The position numbers were made by a program, and so were the translations under genes. Under the pieces are notes generated by a model that worked only from the letters and a program-made list of their open reading frames with translations, searched no databases and was not told the DNA's origin. From positions 1 to 34,405 of the IMG/VR virus record IMGVR_UViG_3300027708_000198: DNA of 34,405 nt. The stretch is one strand, 5' to 3'. Position 1 is the stretch's first letter. Each line of letters begins with the position of its first letter. Positions 7,591 to 17,147 of the stretch are shown one piece after another. The stretch comes from a virus.

Positions 7591-7992
7591 ATGGCTACCT
7601 TCAAGCTTACAAAAAACGATGTTAAGCACATATATCGCCGTTGTTTGCACCTGGTTAGGACAAAACCACCAGATTTTTTTAATTTACGTAAGATGAGAGG
7701 TGTTCATGGGTATTGTAATTGGACGGATATAGAGATTAATACAAAGGGAGAAGTACTAGCAACAGCATATCATGAATGTATTCATTACATATATCCAGAT
7801 TGGTCAGAGACTATGGTATTGTACGCTGAGTCTAGAGTTATAAACAATGCTACCGTTTTTGATAACGCACGATTTTTAAAATGTATAATTGATAAAATTT
7901 ATAAGACTGCTCTATACGACAATCTTTCACAAAAACGAAAAAAAGCTAAAAGAAAAAAGAAACCTAATGCATCTAGAAATACACGACGTTAA
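7591..7992 (+). CDS. SprT-like putative zinc metalloprotein
   Basis: A 133-residue protein with an HExxH motif, HECIH at 61-65, in 'ATAYHECIHYIYPDWSETMV'; a Glu/Ser-rich helix that may supply the third ligand follows (LYAESRV). The tail is very basic (KRKKAKRKKKPNASRNTRR). The motif and size fit the small SprT/WSS1-like or minimal gluzincin-type phage proteins; a proteolytic role, perhaps on DNA-bound substrates given the basic tail, is inferred. Overlaps the next gene by 26 nt. Confidence 0.65.
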   Translation: MATFKLTKNDVKHIYRRCLHLVRTKPPDFFNLRKMRGVHGYCNWTDIEINTKGEVLATAYHECIHYIYPDWSETMVLYAESRVINNATVFDNARFLKCIIDKIYKTALYDNLSQKRKKAKRKKKPNASRNTRR

Positions 7993-8155
7993 AGATCACG
8001 GCACCAAGCTAGTTTTTAAATTAGAGTATGACGAGGAGTTTAAGGTAGCTATTGCAAAGATTCTTGGTGTTACAACTCCTACTAAAAAAGACATACAAAC
8101 ATTTATAATGAAGTCTTTAGAAAAAACTATTAATTTTAGCGATTTTAGCTCTTGA
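7967..8155 (+). CDS. Hypothetical protein, 62 aa
   Basis: Start taken at ATG 7967 (MHLEIHDVKDHGTKLVFKLE), which overlaps the end of the HExxH gene by 26 nt. An upstream in-frame ATG at 7889 would add residues that are merely the out-of-frame reading of the previous gene. The product is a small beta-strand pair followed by a helix (VAIAKILGVTTPTKKDIQTF). No family is recognised; the overlap suggests coupled expression with the HExxH protein. Confidence 0.6.
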   Translation: MHLEIHDVKDHGTKLVFKLEYDEEFKVAIAKILGVTTPTKKDIQTFIMKSLEKTINFSDFSS

Positions 8156-8185
8156 TATTATCAAAAATCTCTTTAATATCTAAGT

Positions 8186-8437
8186 ATGGTCACAAAAGAA
8201 GAATTAAAAAAGCTTTTAAAGAGTACTGTATTAACAGTTAATTTTAAAAAGAAGGACAATACCTTACGTAAAATTGTATGCACCCTCAATGAAGAATATT
8301 TACCTGAAATGGATTCAAAAGAGGAAAAGAAAGCAAGAAGTGAAAGCAGTGATGCAATAGCTGTTTGGGATCTTGAAAAGCAAGACTGGCGTTCATTTAG
8401 AATTGACTCTGTAATTAATTACGAATCTAACCAATAA
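8186..8437 (+). CDS. WYL_2 / Sm-like SH3 beta-barrel protein
   Basis: An 83-residue protein with the pattern 'LTVNFKKKDNTLRKIVCTLN..YLP' followed by 'AVWDLEKQDWRSFRIDSVI', which matches the small WYL_2 (Sm-like SH3 barrel) proteins widespread in T4-like phages. They are typically encoded among small early genes; their exact role is not settled, though nucleic-acid or nucleoprotein binding is likely from the fold. A Lys/Glu/Ser loop (about 45-56) separates the two strand blocks. The length is normal for the family. Confidence 0.7.
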   Translation: MVTKEELKKLLKSTVLTVNFKKKDNTLRKIVCTLNEEYLPEMDSKEEKKARSESSDAIAVWDLEKQDWRSFRIDSVINYESNQ

Positions 8438-8442
8438 AAATT

Positions 8443-8628
8443 ATGCACATCTGGATATCAAAAAAACTGTTAAAAACAAATAAGTTCTGGCACCCAACCT
8501 TTCCAAAAGGATTAAATGCAAAAGAGCTAGAAGAGTATAAGAGTGAAGCACGTAACAATAAACATATTAGATTAGGTATTGTTAAGAAGGAACAAAAGTT
8601 TACTGGCAAAAGAAACTCTGCCGAATAA
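8443..8628 (+). CDS. Hypothetical basic protein, 61 aa
   Basis: A 61-residue, Lys-rich protein (MHIWISKKLLKTNKFWHPTF, then LEEYKSEARNNKHIRLGIVK), starting 5 nt after the preceding stop. No domain recognised. The position in a tightly packed series of small genes supports it being real; the function is unknown. Confidence 0.6.
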   Translation: MHIWISKKLLKTNKFWHPTFPKGLNAKELEEYKSEARNNKHIRLGIVKKEQKFTGKRNSAE

Positions 8629-8636
8629 TTAGTTGT

Positions 8637-8912
8637 ATGAAAGAAGCACCCAACATTTTTATTGTAAAAGCAGAACAAGTAGGAACAAATGATGTTAATC
8701 AGTTCATCTATAGTGCTCTTGCAAAACAATTTGGAGAAAACTTTGAAGTTGTAAGTGAATCTACAATAGATAAAATTGTTCCTTACGCTACCGGTTTAAG
8801 GAAGATTAAAGCTTACGCTGTTAACGCAGGCGGTGTAGCTCATTCTTTATACTTTGATATTACAGAAACATCAGTTAATAACACTATTAACTGGCTAGGT
8901 GGTCACAAGTAA
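8637..8912 (+). CDS. Hypothetical protein, 91 aa
   Basis: A 91-residue soluble alpha/beta protein (MKEAPNIFIVKAEQVGTND, then FIYSALAKQFGENFEVV, then SLYFDITETSVNNTINWLGG). No family recognised. It is 8 nt after the preceding gene, and its TAA is one base from the ATG of the next gene, so the two are probably coupled. Confidence 0.65.
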   Translation: MKEAPNIFIVKAEQVGTNDVNQFIYSALAKQFGENFEVVSESTIDKIVPYATGLRKIKAYAVNAGGVAHSLYFDITETSVNNTINWLGGHK

Positions 8913-8913
8913 A

Positions 8914-9210
8914 ATGGCTAACGAGTTTATTTCCTCGGCAACAAATACCTTAAAGGAGGTTGCTAAGACGATGCAGGAACGAGGAGATCAGTACGCTGAT
9001 ACCTGGGGTAAGGATGGTGTGTGGCATTTAACCAAGGCAATTGTAAAGCAATACACAAAGGTCGATGTAGATGATGAAACGTGCAAAGCAATTGCTCTAG
9101 CTACATTTATTGATCAGAAGTATTCACGCTTTGCTGGAGGGTATAAAAAGGATACAGCAATTGATTTAGTAAATTATATTGCCGCGCTTGCAGATAAGGT
9201 AGGACACTAA
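8914..9210 (+). CDS. DUF6378-like phage protein
   Basis: Start at ATG 8914 (MANEFISSATNTLKEVAKTM), one base after the previous stop; a GTG upstream overlaps that gene and is not preferred. A 98-residue all-helical protein with 'RGDQYADTW' (23-31), then a helix with 'AIALATFIDQKYSRF' and the closing 'KKDTAIDLVNYIAALADKV'. This order resembles the short phage DUF6378 proteins, whose helices and acidic residues recall all-alpha NTP pyrophosphatases of the MazG type. Nucleotide-pool activity is an inference, not shown. Confidence 0.5.
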   Translation: MANEFISSATNTLKEVAKTMQERGDQYADTWGKDGVWHLTKAIVKQYTKVDVDDETCKAIALATFIDQKYSRFAGGYKKDTAIDLVNYIAALADKVGH

Positions 9211-9221
9211 TAAATTAAAGC

Positions 9222-10160
9222 ATGGACAAGTATGTAATCTTTCACGTTGATGGAGGGTGTGGTAAGAATATTGTTGCTACAGCTGTAGTTAAATCAATTA
9301 AGGCAAAGTACCCGGAGCATAAACTCATTGTGGTGTGTGCCTGGCCGGAAGTATTTCTTCATAACCCTTTAGTGCATAGAGTATATAGATTTGGTAATAT
9401 ACCTTATTTTTACGATGATTATATTAATAATAAGGATTCTATTATCTTACGAATGGAACCTTATCATTCCGGAGATCTTCTTTATAGAAAGAAATCATTA
9501 GCTGAAATTTGGTGTGATGTTTTTAATATACCTTGTGTTAGTATACAGCCTGATATCTATTTAACTGAAAGAGAGCTTATTTTTGTACAAAAAAATCTTA
9601 ATAAAGAAGGACCTATACTTCTAATACAAACAAGTGGTGGTGCTGACAATCAAGGTCATCCTTATTCATGGTCAAGAGATTTACCACCCACTCTAGCAGT
9701 AGAAATTGTATCGTCTGTTAAATCTCACTTTAGTAAAATTGTTCATATAGGTAGAGAAAACCAACCTAGTATTCCTGATACATTTAAGATAACCGATAAC
9801 TTTAGAAACCTATTTTGTAGTATTTATCTTTCAGATAAGTTCCTTGGTATTGATTCTTTTATGCAGCATGCTGCAGCTGCTTTTAATAAGAAAGCTACTG
9901 TTGGATGGATTTCTAACTCACCTGTTGTATTCGGTCATCCTATTCATGATAATATTGTTGCATCCGGGGCAGAGTCTTTTAGACATCGAATTGATTCGTA
10001 TCTTGAATCCGAAGATTGGACAGGTGGTAGGTTCCACGAATGCCCTTACGATGATATTTCTAAAATGTTTGATAAGGATCAGTTTGTTGAATCTATTCTT
10101 GGTTCAAAGAACGATTTAACATTCGACATTCCTCAGCAACCTATTATTAATTTTAGTTAA
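9222..10160 (+). CDS. GT9-like glycosyltransferase
   Basis: A 312-residue protein with the outline of a GT-B, heptosyltransferase-like (GT9) enzyme. The N-terminal Rossmann half opens 'YVIFHVDGGCGKNIVATAVV' and 'SIKAKYPEHKLIVVC', with 'NPLVHRVYRFG'. The C-terminal half has 'GPILLIQTSGG' and the donor-site-like 'LSDKFLGIDSFMQHAAAAF', followed by 'ATVGWISNSPVVFGHP'. The family transfers sugar from a nucleotide-activated donor. Here the acceptor could be host surface glycan or a virion protein. The stop TAA is directly followed by the ATG of the sulfotransferase gene, so the two are co-translated and may act in sequence on one substrate. Confidence 0.75.
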   Translation: MDKYVIFHVDGGCGKNIVATAVVKSIKAKYPEHKLIVVCAWPEVFLHNPLVHRVYRFGNIPYFYDDYINNKDSIILRMEPYHSGDLLYRKKSLAEIWCDVFNIPCVSIQPDIYLTERELIFVQKNLNKEGPILLIQTSGGADNQGHPYSWSRDLPPTLAVEIVSSVKSHFSKIVHIGRENQPSIPDTFKITDNFRNLFCSIYLSDKFLGIDSFMQHAAAAFNKKATVGWISNSPVVFGHPIHDNIVASGAESFRHRIDSYLESEDWTGGRFHECPYDDISKMFDKDQFVESILGSKNDLTFDIPQQPIINFS

Positions 10161-10985
10161 ATGAAGAATATATTTTTTAATTCTTCAATGCCTCGTAGTA
10201 TGAGTACATTGTTTCAATGTATTCTTAATCAGCATCCAGAAATTCAGGCAACACCTACCGACCCTGTTCTAGAATACCTTTATGGTGCTCGAATGAATTA
10301 TACAAATACCCCGGAGGTTAAAGCTATTGATAAAGATATAGCTTTAAAGACTTGGAGAGGCTTTTGTCTAGGTGGTTTAAACGGGTATGCTGAGGCCTAT
10401 ACAGACAAGCCCAACCTTTGTATTAAAACTCGTGGAGGTACTATACATTACAGATGGTTTAAGTCTTTTATGCCATATAAACCAAAGATGATTTGTATGG
10501 TTAGAAACCTTAAAAGTATTATTGCTTCTATGGAAAAGCTCTATAGAGCAAATCAAGAAGAGCATCAAGGTATTCAGAATCATTCTGAAATGAAAGGTAC
10601 TACAACACCGAAGAGAGTAGACATTTGGATGGCATCTCCTCCTGTTGGAATGGCTTTAGAAAGATTAAATCAAACGTTCTTAGAAGGAATTAATAAAGAA
10701 GTTCTTTACGTAAGAGCAGAAGATCTAACTAGTTATCCAGATAGAGAAATGGCTAAGGTGTATGATTATCTCGGTATCGAGCCATTTAAGCACGACTTTA
10801 ATAATGTAGAACAGTCTATTAAAGAAGATGATTCTGTATACGGATTAACATCAACTCTTCATACTATTAAGAGTAAAGTTCAACCTCTTACACCTGATTA
10901 TAATAATGTATTAGGTAAGCAGGTTTGTGATTGGATTGATAATACCTATGGCTGGTATCAGCAAGGGTTTGGCTATACTAAATAA
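10161..10985 (+). CDS. PAPS-dependent sulfotransferase family protein
   Basis: A 274-residue protein with the two PAPS-binding motifs of the family: the 5'-phosphosulfate loop 'NSSMPRSMSTLF' (7-18) and the 3'-phosphate motif 'MVRNLKSIIASM' (113-124, Arg115 and Ser119). The rest is alpha/beta, ending 'GKQVCDWIDNTYGWY'. Sulfotransferases of this kind move sulfate from PAPS to hydroxyl or amino groups, and homologues occur in aquatic T4-like phages. It starts directly after the stop of the glycosyltransferase gene, pointing to a sulfated glycan product. It converges on the 1053-aa fibre gene with a 1-nt gap and no terminator seen. Confidence 0.8.
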   Translation: MKNIFFNSSMPRSMSTLFQCILNQHPEIQATPTDPVLEYLYGARMNYTNTPEVKAIDKDIALKTWRGFCLGGLNGYAEAYTDKPNLCIKTRGGTIHYRWFKSFMPYKPKMICMVRNLKSIIASMEKLYRANQEEHQGIQNHSEMKGTTTPKRVDIWMASPPVGMALERLNQTFLEGINKEVLYVRAEDLTSYPDREMAKVYDYLGIEPFKHDFNNVEQSIKEDDSVYGLTSTLHTIKSKVQPLTPDYNNVLGKQVCDWIDNTYGWYQQGFGYTK

Positions 10986-10986
10986 C

Positions 10987-13900
10987 TTAAGCAGTACCGT
11001 AGTTAGTAAAGCTGCCGGTTGTATCGACGCCTACCTTCCATTTAACTCCATCGGTGTCAGTTAAGATAAAATAACTAGCACTACCGTTTAACCCAGTACA
11101 TACATGTCCTCCACCTGTTGTGTCGATGTTGCCTCCACCATTTGATGTATTAATAGACCCGCCAGAAAGAATACCAGCGAATGTATTAATTGAACCGCCA
11201 TCCCAAGCACCAAAACCACTTGTAACAATATTTCCAGCATTACCATGCCTGTTCAAATCATCTATACCACCACTACCACCTATCATACAAATACTACCGC
11301 CATTTCCTGCTGGAGAATCGTTTGCATCAATATCTGGTGTACCTCCACTTATATTAATAGATCCCGCATTACCTCCAGTGCTGCCTGGTCCACCATTAGA
11401 TCCACCTATAGCAATAAAGGAACCACCAGAACCCGAATTATCTATACCACTACCCTCAATTCTTTCTGGCACTAGTGATCCACCTCTTACAATAAGACAT
11501 CCACCTCTACCAGCTTGATTAGTTAAACCATTAATACAACTACCAGCACTAGTATCAATATAGCCTCCACTTACAGTGTAACAACCTTTTGTAAAAATAT
11601 TACCCCCCCCATCTGACGTATTAATTGAACCACCAGGTCCATGAGAATTTGCATAGGTATAGATATAACCACCTGACCCTGTAGATGATGCACAAGTAAC
11701 AATGTTACCTCCCACTAGACCATCATCGTAACCTCTAGTGTCAATTGAACCGCCATTTCCAGCATAACCACCTGAGGATGTATTAATGTAACCGGCATTA
11801 CCGTTTTCAACACCGTTCATTATAATACACCCGCCGTTACCTCCAATATTACCTCCACCACTACCACTACCTCTCATTATAATACAGCCTCCGGTTCCAC
11901 CAGAGAAGCCATCTCCACCAGGTCCTCCTTGAAGATCAATATAACCTCCTGAACCACCTAATGTATTATAAACAGAACTAAATGTTCCAGCACTTGTATT
12001 AACACAACCACCAATAACACCACAACAACCTCTTGTAATAATATCTCCTCCGCCGTTTGTTGTATTAATAGATCCACCAGAAAGAGTATTAGCAGACGTA
12101 TCAATTGTACCGCCGGCAAAGTAACCACAACCTCTTGTTATAATTGAACCACCAATACCGCCACCAATAGCAACACCGGTACTACCACCTGATGTATCAA
12201 TAAAACCGGCTGGTGTATCATAATTGGCGTTCATCTTGAGATATCCAGCGCTTCCGCCGTGAAATGCTCCATTAGCTTGAATAAATCCAGCACCTCCAGC
12301 GGTTCCATCACCGGCACCGGCACCATTCATTTCTATAAAGCCGCCTCCTGCACCAGGGGCATCGGCACCACCACCACCTCCAACAAGACTGATATAACCT
12401 CCACCACCACCACTATTAACGTCTCCATTACCACCTCGAAGATCTATAGTACCACCAGGTCCACCGAATGTATTATAGTACGAGGAATATGTACCGTTGG
12501 GAAATATTAAACGATTATCAGAACTTAGAATAACTTGGGAGGTTCCATTATCAAGTCTATCAAGTTGACCGAATATTGTACCTTGGGAGGAAAGGTTATT
12601 TACATATGTATAGTTTGCACTGACTGCTGTAATATCAGATCCAAGAATAAAAGTGTTATCAAAATTGTTAGTATCATTAGCAGAACCGGCCGCGATAAAC
12701 GAATAAGCTCCTGATGTTATATTTCTTTCACCACCTCCAATTACAGAATAAGGAGCATGGTTAGAATTTAATTTACCTCCTCCGATGAATGAACCAATAC
12801 CGGAGTACATTGAATACATTTCATTAGAAAGCCCACCAACAATTGTTGAATAAGGACTATCCCCGCCATTATCTATACCGCCTAAGACTGCTGAATATTC
12901 TCCGCCTTCTGCATTATTACCTAGTATCGGTTGAATAGAACCAATGTTACTACCTGTTGTATAAGGATTGTATGTACTTGTACTACCTCCTTGACTAAAG
13001 AGAGTAGCTATATCAACACCACCTGATAAAATAGGACCAAGAGCACTAATTGTACCGCCTATAGTTAATACGCTGTTAGGACCAGTTAATATTCCGTCAT
13101 TACCAAACGTCCAAGGATTAGCAGATAGTGTTTCAAGTACAATATTATTGTCTGTATTATTAAAGTAAATACTATTACCGGTATTATCATATGCGTAGAA
13201 GGCATAAGGAGATAAGGCAATACCGGAATAATAAACATCGTTAGAACTTTCTGATATTATAGTAATTGGATTATCATACTCTGATCTAATAGTGTTATCA
13301 GGAAATGTTACCGAACCATCATCATTAAGAGTTAAAAGGTAGCCGTTAGCTGATAGTGAGTTTGTTGGTGTCCCGCCGCCTCCTCCTGTAAACAAAGTAG
13401 CTATATCTCTTCCTCCGGAAAGATATTTACCAGTAACATTTAAGTTACCATCCATTGTACCTCCCTTAGCGTATTGAACGGCTACCGAACCGCCTCCTCC
13501 TGCTGTCATGCTAACTTGAGCAAAATGTTGACTGAATTTTTCTATCTCCTCTCTAACCTTCTTTTCAATTATTGACTTAATGTCTGTAGGCTTAGAAGGA
13601 GCAGGAGCTCTTCTTGTTTTATTATCTGATGTCTTAAGCTCTTTTACGTAAGCGTTTCTTACTGTTGGTTCTTTAACTTCTTCTACAACTGGCTCTTCTT
13701 TTTTCTCTACCTCAGCTTCAATAACAGGTAACTTACTAGGCTTTTTCTTTGGATAATTTTTTATAAGTTTAGCTGGAACGTAAGATGATCTCCTCTTTTT
13801 AACCTCAACAGGTTTTAAATCTTCATCCTTAATCTTATTAATAAAATCTATAGTAGCTTCCTTTATTTGCTCATCTGTCTGTATCTTTTCATCCTGTTTA

Positions 13901-14148
13901 ATGATATTAGCAACATTACCTAAGAACTTAGCAAATGGAGCATCAGTTGTTTCTTCATCCGGCTTATTAAAATCAGAAGCCTTTGTTTTTTGAAGATTTT
14001 CAACTAATGTTTGAAATACAGCTTGTAATGGATCATCTTCTGATATCTCTATTGGTTCAGATTTAACTTCAACAGGTGTAACTTCTTCAGATATTATAGG
14101 TTCTTCTTCAGAAGCACTTTTATAGAAATTAATAACATCATCGGACAT
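10987..14148 (-). CDS. Large Gly-rich fibre-like virion protein, 1053 aa
   Basis: A 1053-residue protein. Residues 1-215 are charged and mostly helical: acidic repeats, a basic patch (KKRRSSYVPAKL), then Glu/Lys/Pro-rich sequence ending in a helix (IIEKKVREEIEKFSQHFAQV). 'MTAGGGGSVAVQYAKGG.MDG' starts the beta part, with the fibre motif 'YLSGG.DIATLF'. A short run of 'GGGE.N.TSGAYSFI' repeats and the shared module 'SANYTYVNNLSSQG' follow. From about 545 to 1020 come dozens of Gly/Ser/Asn turns of the type 'GGSINTSGGGGNI.TRG'. It ends in the C-terminal module 'DGVKWKVGVDTTG', also seen at the end of the 1618-aa fibre. An adhesin or fibre role is inferred from composition and repeats. Confidence 0.7.
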   Translation of the reverse strand: MSDDVINFYKSASEEEPIISEEVTPVEVKSEPIEISEDDPLQAVFQTLVENLQKTKASDFNKPDEETTDAPFAKFLGNVANIIKQDEKIQTDEQIKEATIDFINKIKDEDLKPVEVKKRRSSYVPAKLIKNYPKKKPSKLPVIEAEVEKKEEPVVEEVKEPTVRNAYVKELKTSDNKTRRAPAPSKPTDIKSIIEKKVREEIEKFSQHFAQVSMTAGGGGSVAVQYAKGGTMDGNLNVTGKYLSGGRDIATLFTGGGGGTPTNSLSANGYLLTLNDDGSVTFPDNTIRSEYDNPITIISESSNDVYYSGIALSPYAFYAYDNTGNSIYFNNTDNNIVLETLSANPWTFGNDGILTGPNSVLTIGGTISALGPILSGGVDIATLFSQGGSTSTYNPYTTGSNIGSIQPILGNNAEGGEYSAVLGGIDNGGDSPYSTIVGGLSNEMYSMYSGIGSFIGGGKLNSNHAPYSVIGGGERNITSGAYSFIAAGSANDTNNFDNTFILGSDITAVSANYTYVNNLSSQGTIFGQLDRLDNGTSQVILSSDNRLIFPNGTYSSYYNTFGGPGGTIDLRGGNGDVNSGGGGGYISLVGGGGGADAPGAGGGFIEMNGAGAGDGTAGGAGFIQANGAFHGGSAGYLKMNANYDTPAGFIDTSGGSTGVAIGGGIGGSIITRGCGYFAGGTIDTSANTLSGGSINTTNGGGDIITRGCCGVIGGCVNTSAGTFSSVYNTLGGSGGYIDLQGGPGGDGFSGGTGGCIIMRGSGSGGGNIGGNGGCIIMNGVENGNAGYINTSSGGYAGNGGSIDTRGYDDGLVGGNIVTCASSTGSGGYIYTYANSHGPGGSINTSDGGGNIFTKGCYTVSGGYIDTSAGSCINGLTNQAGRGGCLIVRGGSLVPERIEGSGIDNSGSGGSFIAIGGSNGGPGSTGGNAGSINISGGTPDIDANDSPAGNGGSICMIGGSGGIDDLNRHGNAGNIVTSGFGAWDGGSINTFAGILSGGSINTSNGGGNIDTTGGGHVCTGLNGSASYFILTDTDGVKWKVGVDTTGSFTNYGTA

Positions 14149-14160
14149 AATTACCTAAAG

Positions 14161-14168
14161 TATTTATA
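14161..14168 (-). promoter_or_regulatory. T4-type late promoter TATAAATA
   Basis: An exact TATAAATA on the minus strand, 12 nt before the ATG of the 1053-aa fibre gene, in the 38-nt gap after the 986-aa fibre gene. Confidence 0.6.
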
Positions 14169-14186
14169 GCATTACAGATAAATACG

Positions 14187-17147
14187 CTAGTTAATTTTAA
14201 AGACTTCTACCTTCGTCCAGTTACCATCAGATGTCCCTGTAACAACTTGAGCTGCATTACTTGAATAACCTTGAAAGTAAAGATAATCAGTGGAACCATT
14301 CATATAAGTTATAGCCGATGTATTTTGCGTTGTATTAACAGATGTATTTATAATAGGTTGCTGTACAATAGATATTGTACTTGCAGTACCGCCTGTAACT
14401 TTCATTACTTGAATATTATTCTGCGCACCAGTTGCTGATACACCTGATTGCCAACTAACTTGATAATATATATGATAATAACCTGGAACCGTAGGAGTAA
14501 TTCTACGAGCGGTTAATCCTGTACCTGCAGTTCTACTGAACCAACTTTTAGGATCGTTTAAAGGATCAAGTGTTAATACAGTATCAGCACTACTAGGCAT
14601 TGTTTGATTAGCCGTTAAAGCTGCCGTTACAACATAATTTGTATTTGATTCAATATTACCAGCTACTGAAAGGTTATTAACATAAGTATAGTTTGCTTTA
14701 GATGCGCTTAACCCGGTACCTAAGATAAAAGTATTAGCAAAACCTTTTGTATCATTAGCAGAACCACCAGCAACAAAAGTATAAGCTGCATCTGCTCTAT
14801 TACATCTACCACCTACAATACTCGAACAGTCTCCAGCCACTGTAATTGTGTTACTCTGCCCTCCAACAATATTTGTTGTAACACCACAAGCAATATTAGT
14901 ATTACCACCACCAATAAAAGAAGTAGATCCAGTACCTGTATTATTAGATATACCACCACCGATAAAAGAGCAGTTGCCGTTAGTACAGTTTGAAGCTCCA
15001 CCAACAGTGGTAGCATTACGACCGACAGCTATATTACTTTGACCACCACCAACAAAAGAACTATAACCGGATGCAGTATTTCCTTGTCCGCCAGCTATAG
15101 TGCCCTTGCAAGATGCGTTGTTTCCCAGACCGCCGGCGATTGTTGCAAAATAGGCTGAAGCTGTATTACCACATCCACCACCAATAATAGAGAATGATGC
15201 AACTGTACCATTTACACTAGTTGTAATACGATTATTAAATCCACCAGCTACAACAGAATAACAACCAGAAGCTGTATTAAGTTTTCCACCACCTATAAAG
15301 TTATCGTAGCCTGTATTATTGATTGCTCTATCATAGACATAGATACTTGTAGCACTGAGACTTGTTCCAGTGCACGTACTATAATCACCATTAATGATAA
15401 TATAGTTTGTACCAGTTGCAGCAATTGTAGCTGTACTAAATGTACCAGCACTTAAAGGACTGGCAGCTGTAGCATAATAAACAGAAACATTGTTAGATGT
15501 AAAAGGATAAGAGAAGCAGTTCTGAATACCTGTACCTATTAAGCAGGTTTGTGAACCATTACCAGAAATTGAAGCAGCTGCAGTAATGTTAAAAGGAGTT
15601 AAACCACCAGTATGGTTTGCAACACCTCCACCGATGATTGAATCTCTTAATGGATTAAAGTTACCAAGACCACCAACGATGATTGAGTATGCACCTGATG
15701 TAGTATTTTTAAACCCTGCTATTGTTGTAGAATATGTACCAGATGCAGTATTAGACTGTCCACCAAGAACAGCTGTTCGATTACCAGAAGCAAGATTTAT
15801 TCCACCACCTGCTATAGCAGCATAAGTGCCTGATGGGGTATTATTATATCCACCACCAACAAACGAATAGTTACCTGAAGCTGTGTGTTGATCACCTCCA
15901 GCAATAGTTGCCCTTGTACCAGATGCACAGTTATTTTTACCACCAGCAACAGTTGTAAAAGGCTGTGTTGCTCTATTTAAACATCCACCAGCAACTACAG
16001 CATAACAACCAGAAGCTGTATTACACTGACCACCAACAGCTACAGCATAAGAACCTGTAGCACAAACTCCAGATCCAGCTCCTACAAATGTTGCATAACC
16101 TGTAGCACATCCACTAAACCCCGCTACAACCGTTGAGTATTTTCCAGACGCTAAATTACATACACCTCCTGCTATATTAGAATAAATACCTGATGCTGTA
16201 TTAATACCTCTTATAGGTTTAATAGAGCTTGTTGTATCTACTAATGTGTAAGGCTGAGAAGATACAGACTGGTATGCTGTATTCCAATTACCGGTTAAAG
16301 TATTAATAGCAGTATTAAGTACTAATTGACTAGTTAGAGTGTTGGTAGTTGTTAAAGGAGTAAGAAGAGCTGTAGCAGCTGCTACGTTAGTTTGATAACT
16401 ATTGAATGTTGTATTTGCTACTAACTGACCTGTAAGAGTATTAGCATCTGTTCTTGTTAGGAGGGATGATGTTAAAGTATTGGTAAGAGTTAAGGGTGTT
16501 AGTAAAGCAGAAGTAGATTGTAAAAGAGTATTGGTAGCATAGGAACTTAAATTATTAAGAAAAGCTGTTGTTTGTGTAGATCCATCTGGGAATGTTATCT
16601 GCCCACTAGATGCTAAAATTAATCTATCAACATTGATGTGCTGGAAATAATCAACAGAACTAGTTGAACCACCACTAGGGGACAGTGCAACCAATGTTGA
16701 GTTTGGTTTATCATATACGCAATTAAATATTGAATAAAAACCACTTAACGAAACTCTAGCTACGTTATTAAATGTTGGAACTATAATTTGGCTGTTTGCT
16801 AAGGTAACAATCGTTCCCGGAGCTGTAGTAATAGCGTTACTTGTAGCATTGGCAGCAATTACTATACTATCTACGAAGTTTGCATTTCCAGCACTTAGAA
16901 CTGGTGCAACAGTAACAACATTCTTAGCAACTACTCTTGCACCAGCGTTATTGATGGTAATAAAGTTGGGGTTACCACCAAATATGGCAACTAGCCCTGC
17001 ACTTCCAGTAATGTTTGTACTAGTAATATCACAGAAACGAATAAGAGTGTAGTCAGCAGTACCACTCTGGGTAAGATTGCCAATATCACAATTAAGAATG
17101 CTTACATTTCCAGCACCAGTAGGTGCAGTACTGGTTAGGTTTGACAT
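14187..17147 (-). CDS. Fibre protein, C-terminal part with C1q/TNF-like tip
   Basis: A 986-residue frame from ATG 17147, but coding continues upstream of that ATG for 53 codons (see 17148-17306), so this is probably the C-terminal half of the 17302-20706 fibre. It starts with a beta-helix-like stretch (SILNCDIGNLTQSGTADYTL), then linker repeats of 'LLTPLTLTNTLTS' type (about 210-285), then about 30 'GGGxxNTASGxYSxVAGG' repeats and the shared 'KANYTYVNNLSVAG' module. Residues 845-986 look like a C1q/TNF-type jelly-roll (TARRITPTVPGYYHIYYQVSW, with a strand-rich end 'GNWTKVEVFKIN'), suitable as a trimeric receptor-binding tip. The fold is inferred, not proven. Confidence 0.7.
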   Translation of the reverse strand: MSNLTSTAPTGAGNVSILNCDIGNLTQSGTADYTLIRFCDITSTNITGSAGLVAIFGGNPNFITINNAGARVVAKNVVTVAPVLSAGNANFVDSIVIAANATSNAITTAPGTIVTLANSQIIVPTFNNVARVSLSGFYSIFNCVYDKPNSTLVALSPSGGSTSSVDYFQHINVDRLILASSGQITFPDGSTQTTAFLNNLSSYATNTLLQSTSALLTPLTLTNTLTSSLLTRTDANTLTGQLVANTTFNSYQTNVAAATALLTPLTTTNTLTSQLVLNTAINTLTGNWNTAYQSVSSQPYTLVDTTSSIKPIRGINTASGIYSNIAGGVCNLASGKYSTVVAGFSGCATGYATFVGAGSGVCATGSYAVAVGGQCNTASGCYAVVAGGCLNRATQPFTTVAGGKNNCASGTRATIAGGDQHTASGNYSFVGGGYNNTPSGTYAAIAGGGINLASGNRTAVLGGQSNTASGTYSTTIAGFKNTTSGAYSIIVGGLGNFNPLRDSIIGGGVANHTGGLTPFNITAAASISGNGSQTCLIGTGIQNCFSYPFTSNNVSVYYATAASPLSAGTFSTATIAATGTNYIIINGDYSTCTGTSLSATSIYVYDRAINNTGYDNFIGGGKLNTASGCYSVVAGGFNNRITTSVNGTVASFSIIGGGCGNTASAYFATIAGGLGNNASCKGTIAGGQGNTASGYSSFVGGGQSNIAVGRNATTVGGASNCTNGNCSFIGGGISNNTGTGSTSFIGGGNTNIACGVTTNIVGGQSNTITVAGDCSSIVGGRCNRADAAYTFVAGGSANDTKGFANTFILGTGLSASKANYTYVNNLSVAGNIESNTNYVVTAALTANQTMPSSADTVLTLDPLNDPKSWFSRTAGTGLTARRITPTVPGYYHIYYQVSWQSGVSATGAQNNIQVMKVTGGTASTISIVQQPIINTSVNTTQNTSAITYMNGSTDYLYFQGYSSNAAQVVTGTSDGNWTKVEVFKIN
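16276..16460. repeat. 185-nt duplicated fibre-linker segment, copy 1
   Basis: This stretch aligns without gaps to 17438-17622 over 185 nt, with clearly high identity by eye. Both encode 'LLTRTDANTLTGQLV.NTTF' and 'INTLTGNWNTAY' linker repeats. The two copies lie in the two halves of the split fibre. Confidence 0.8.
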
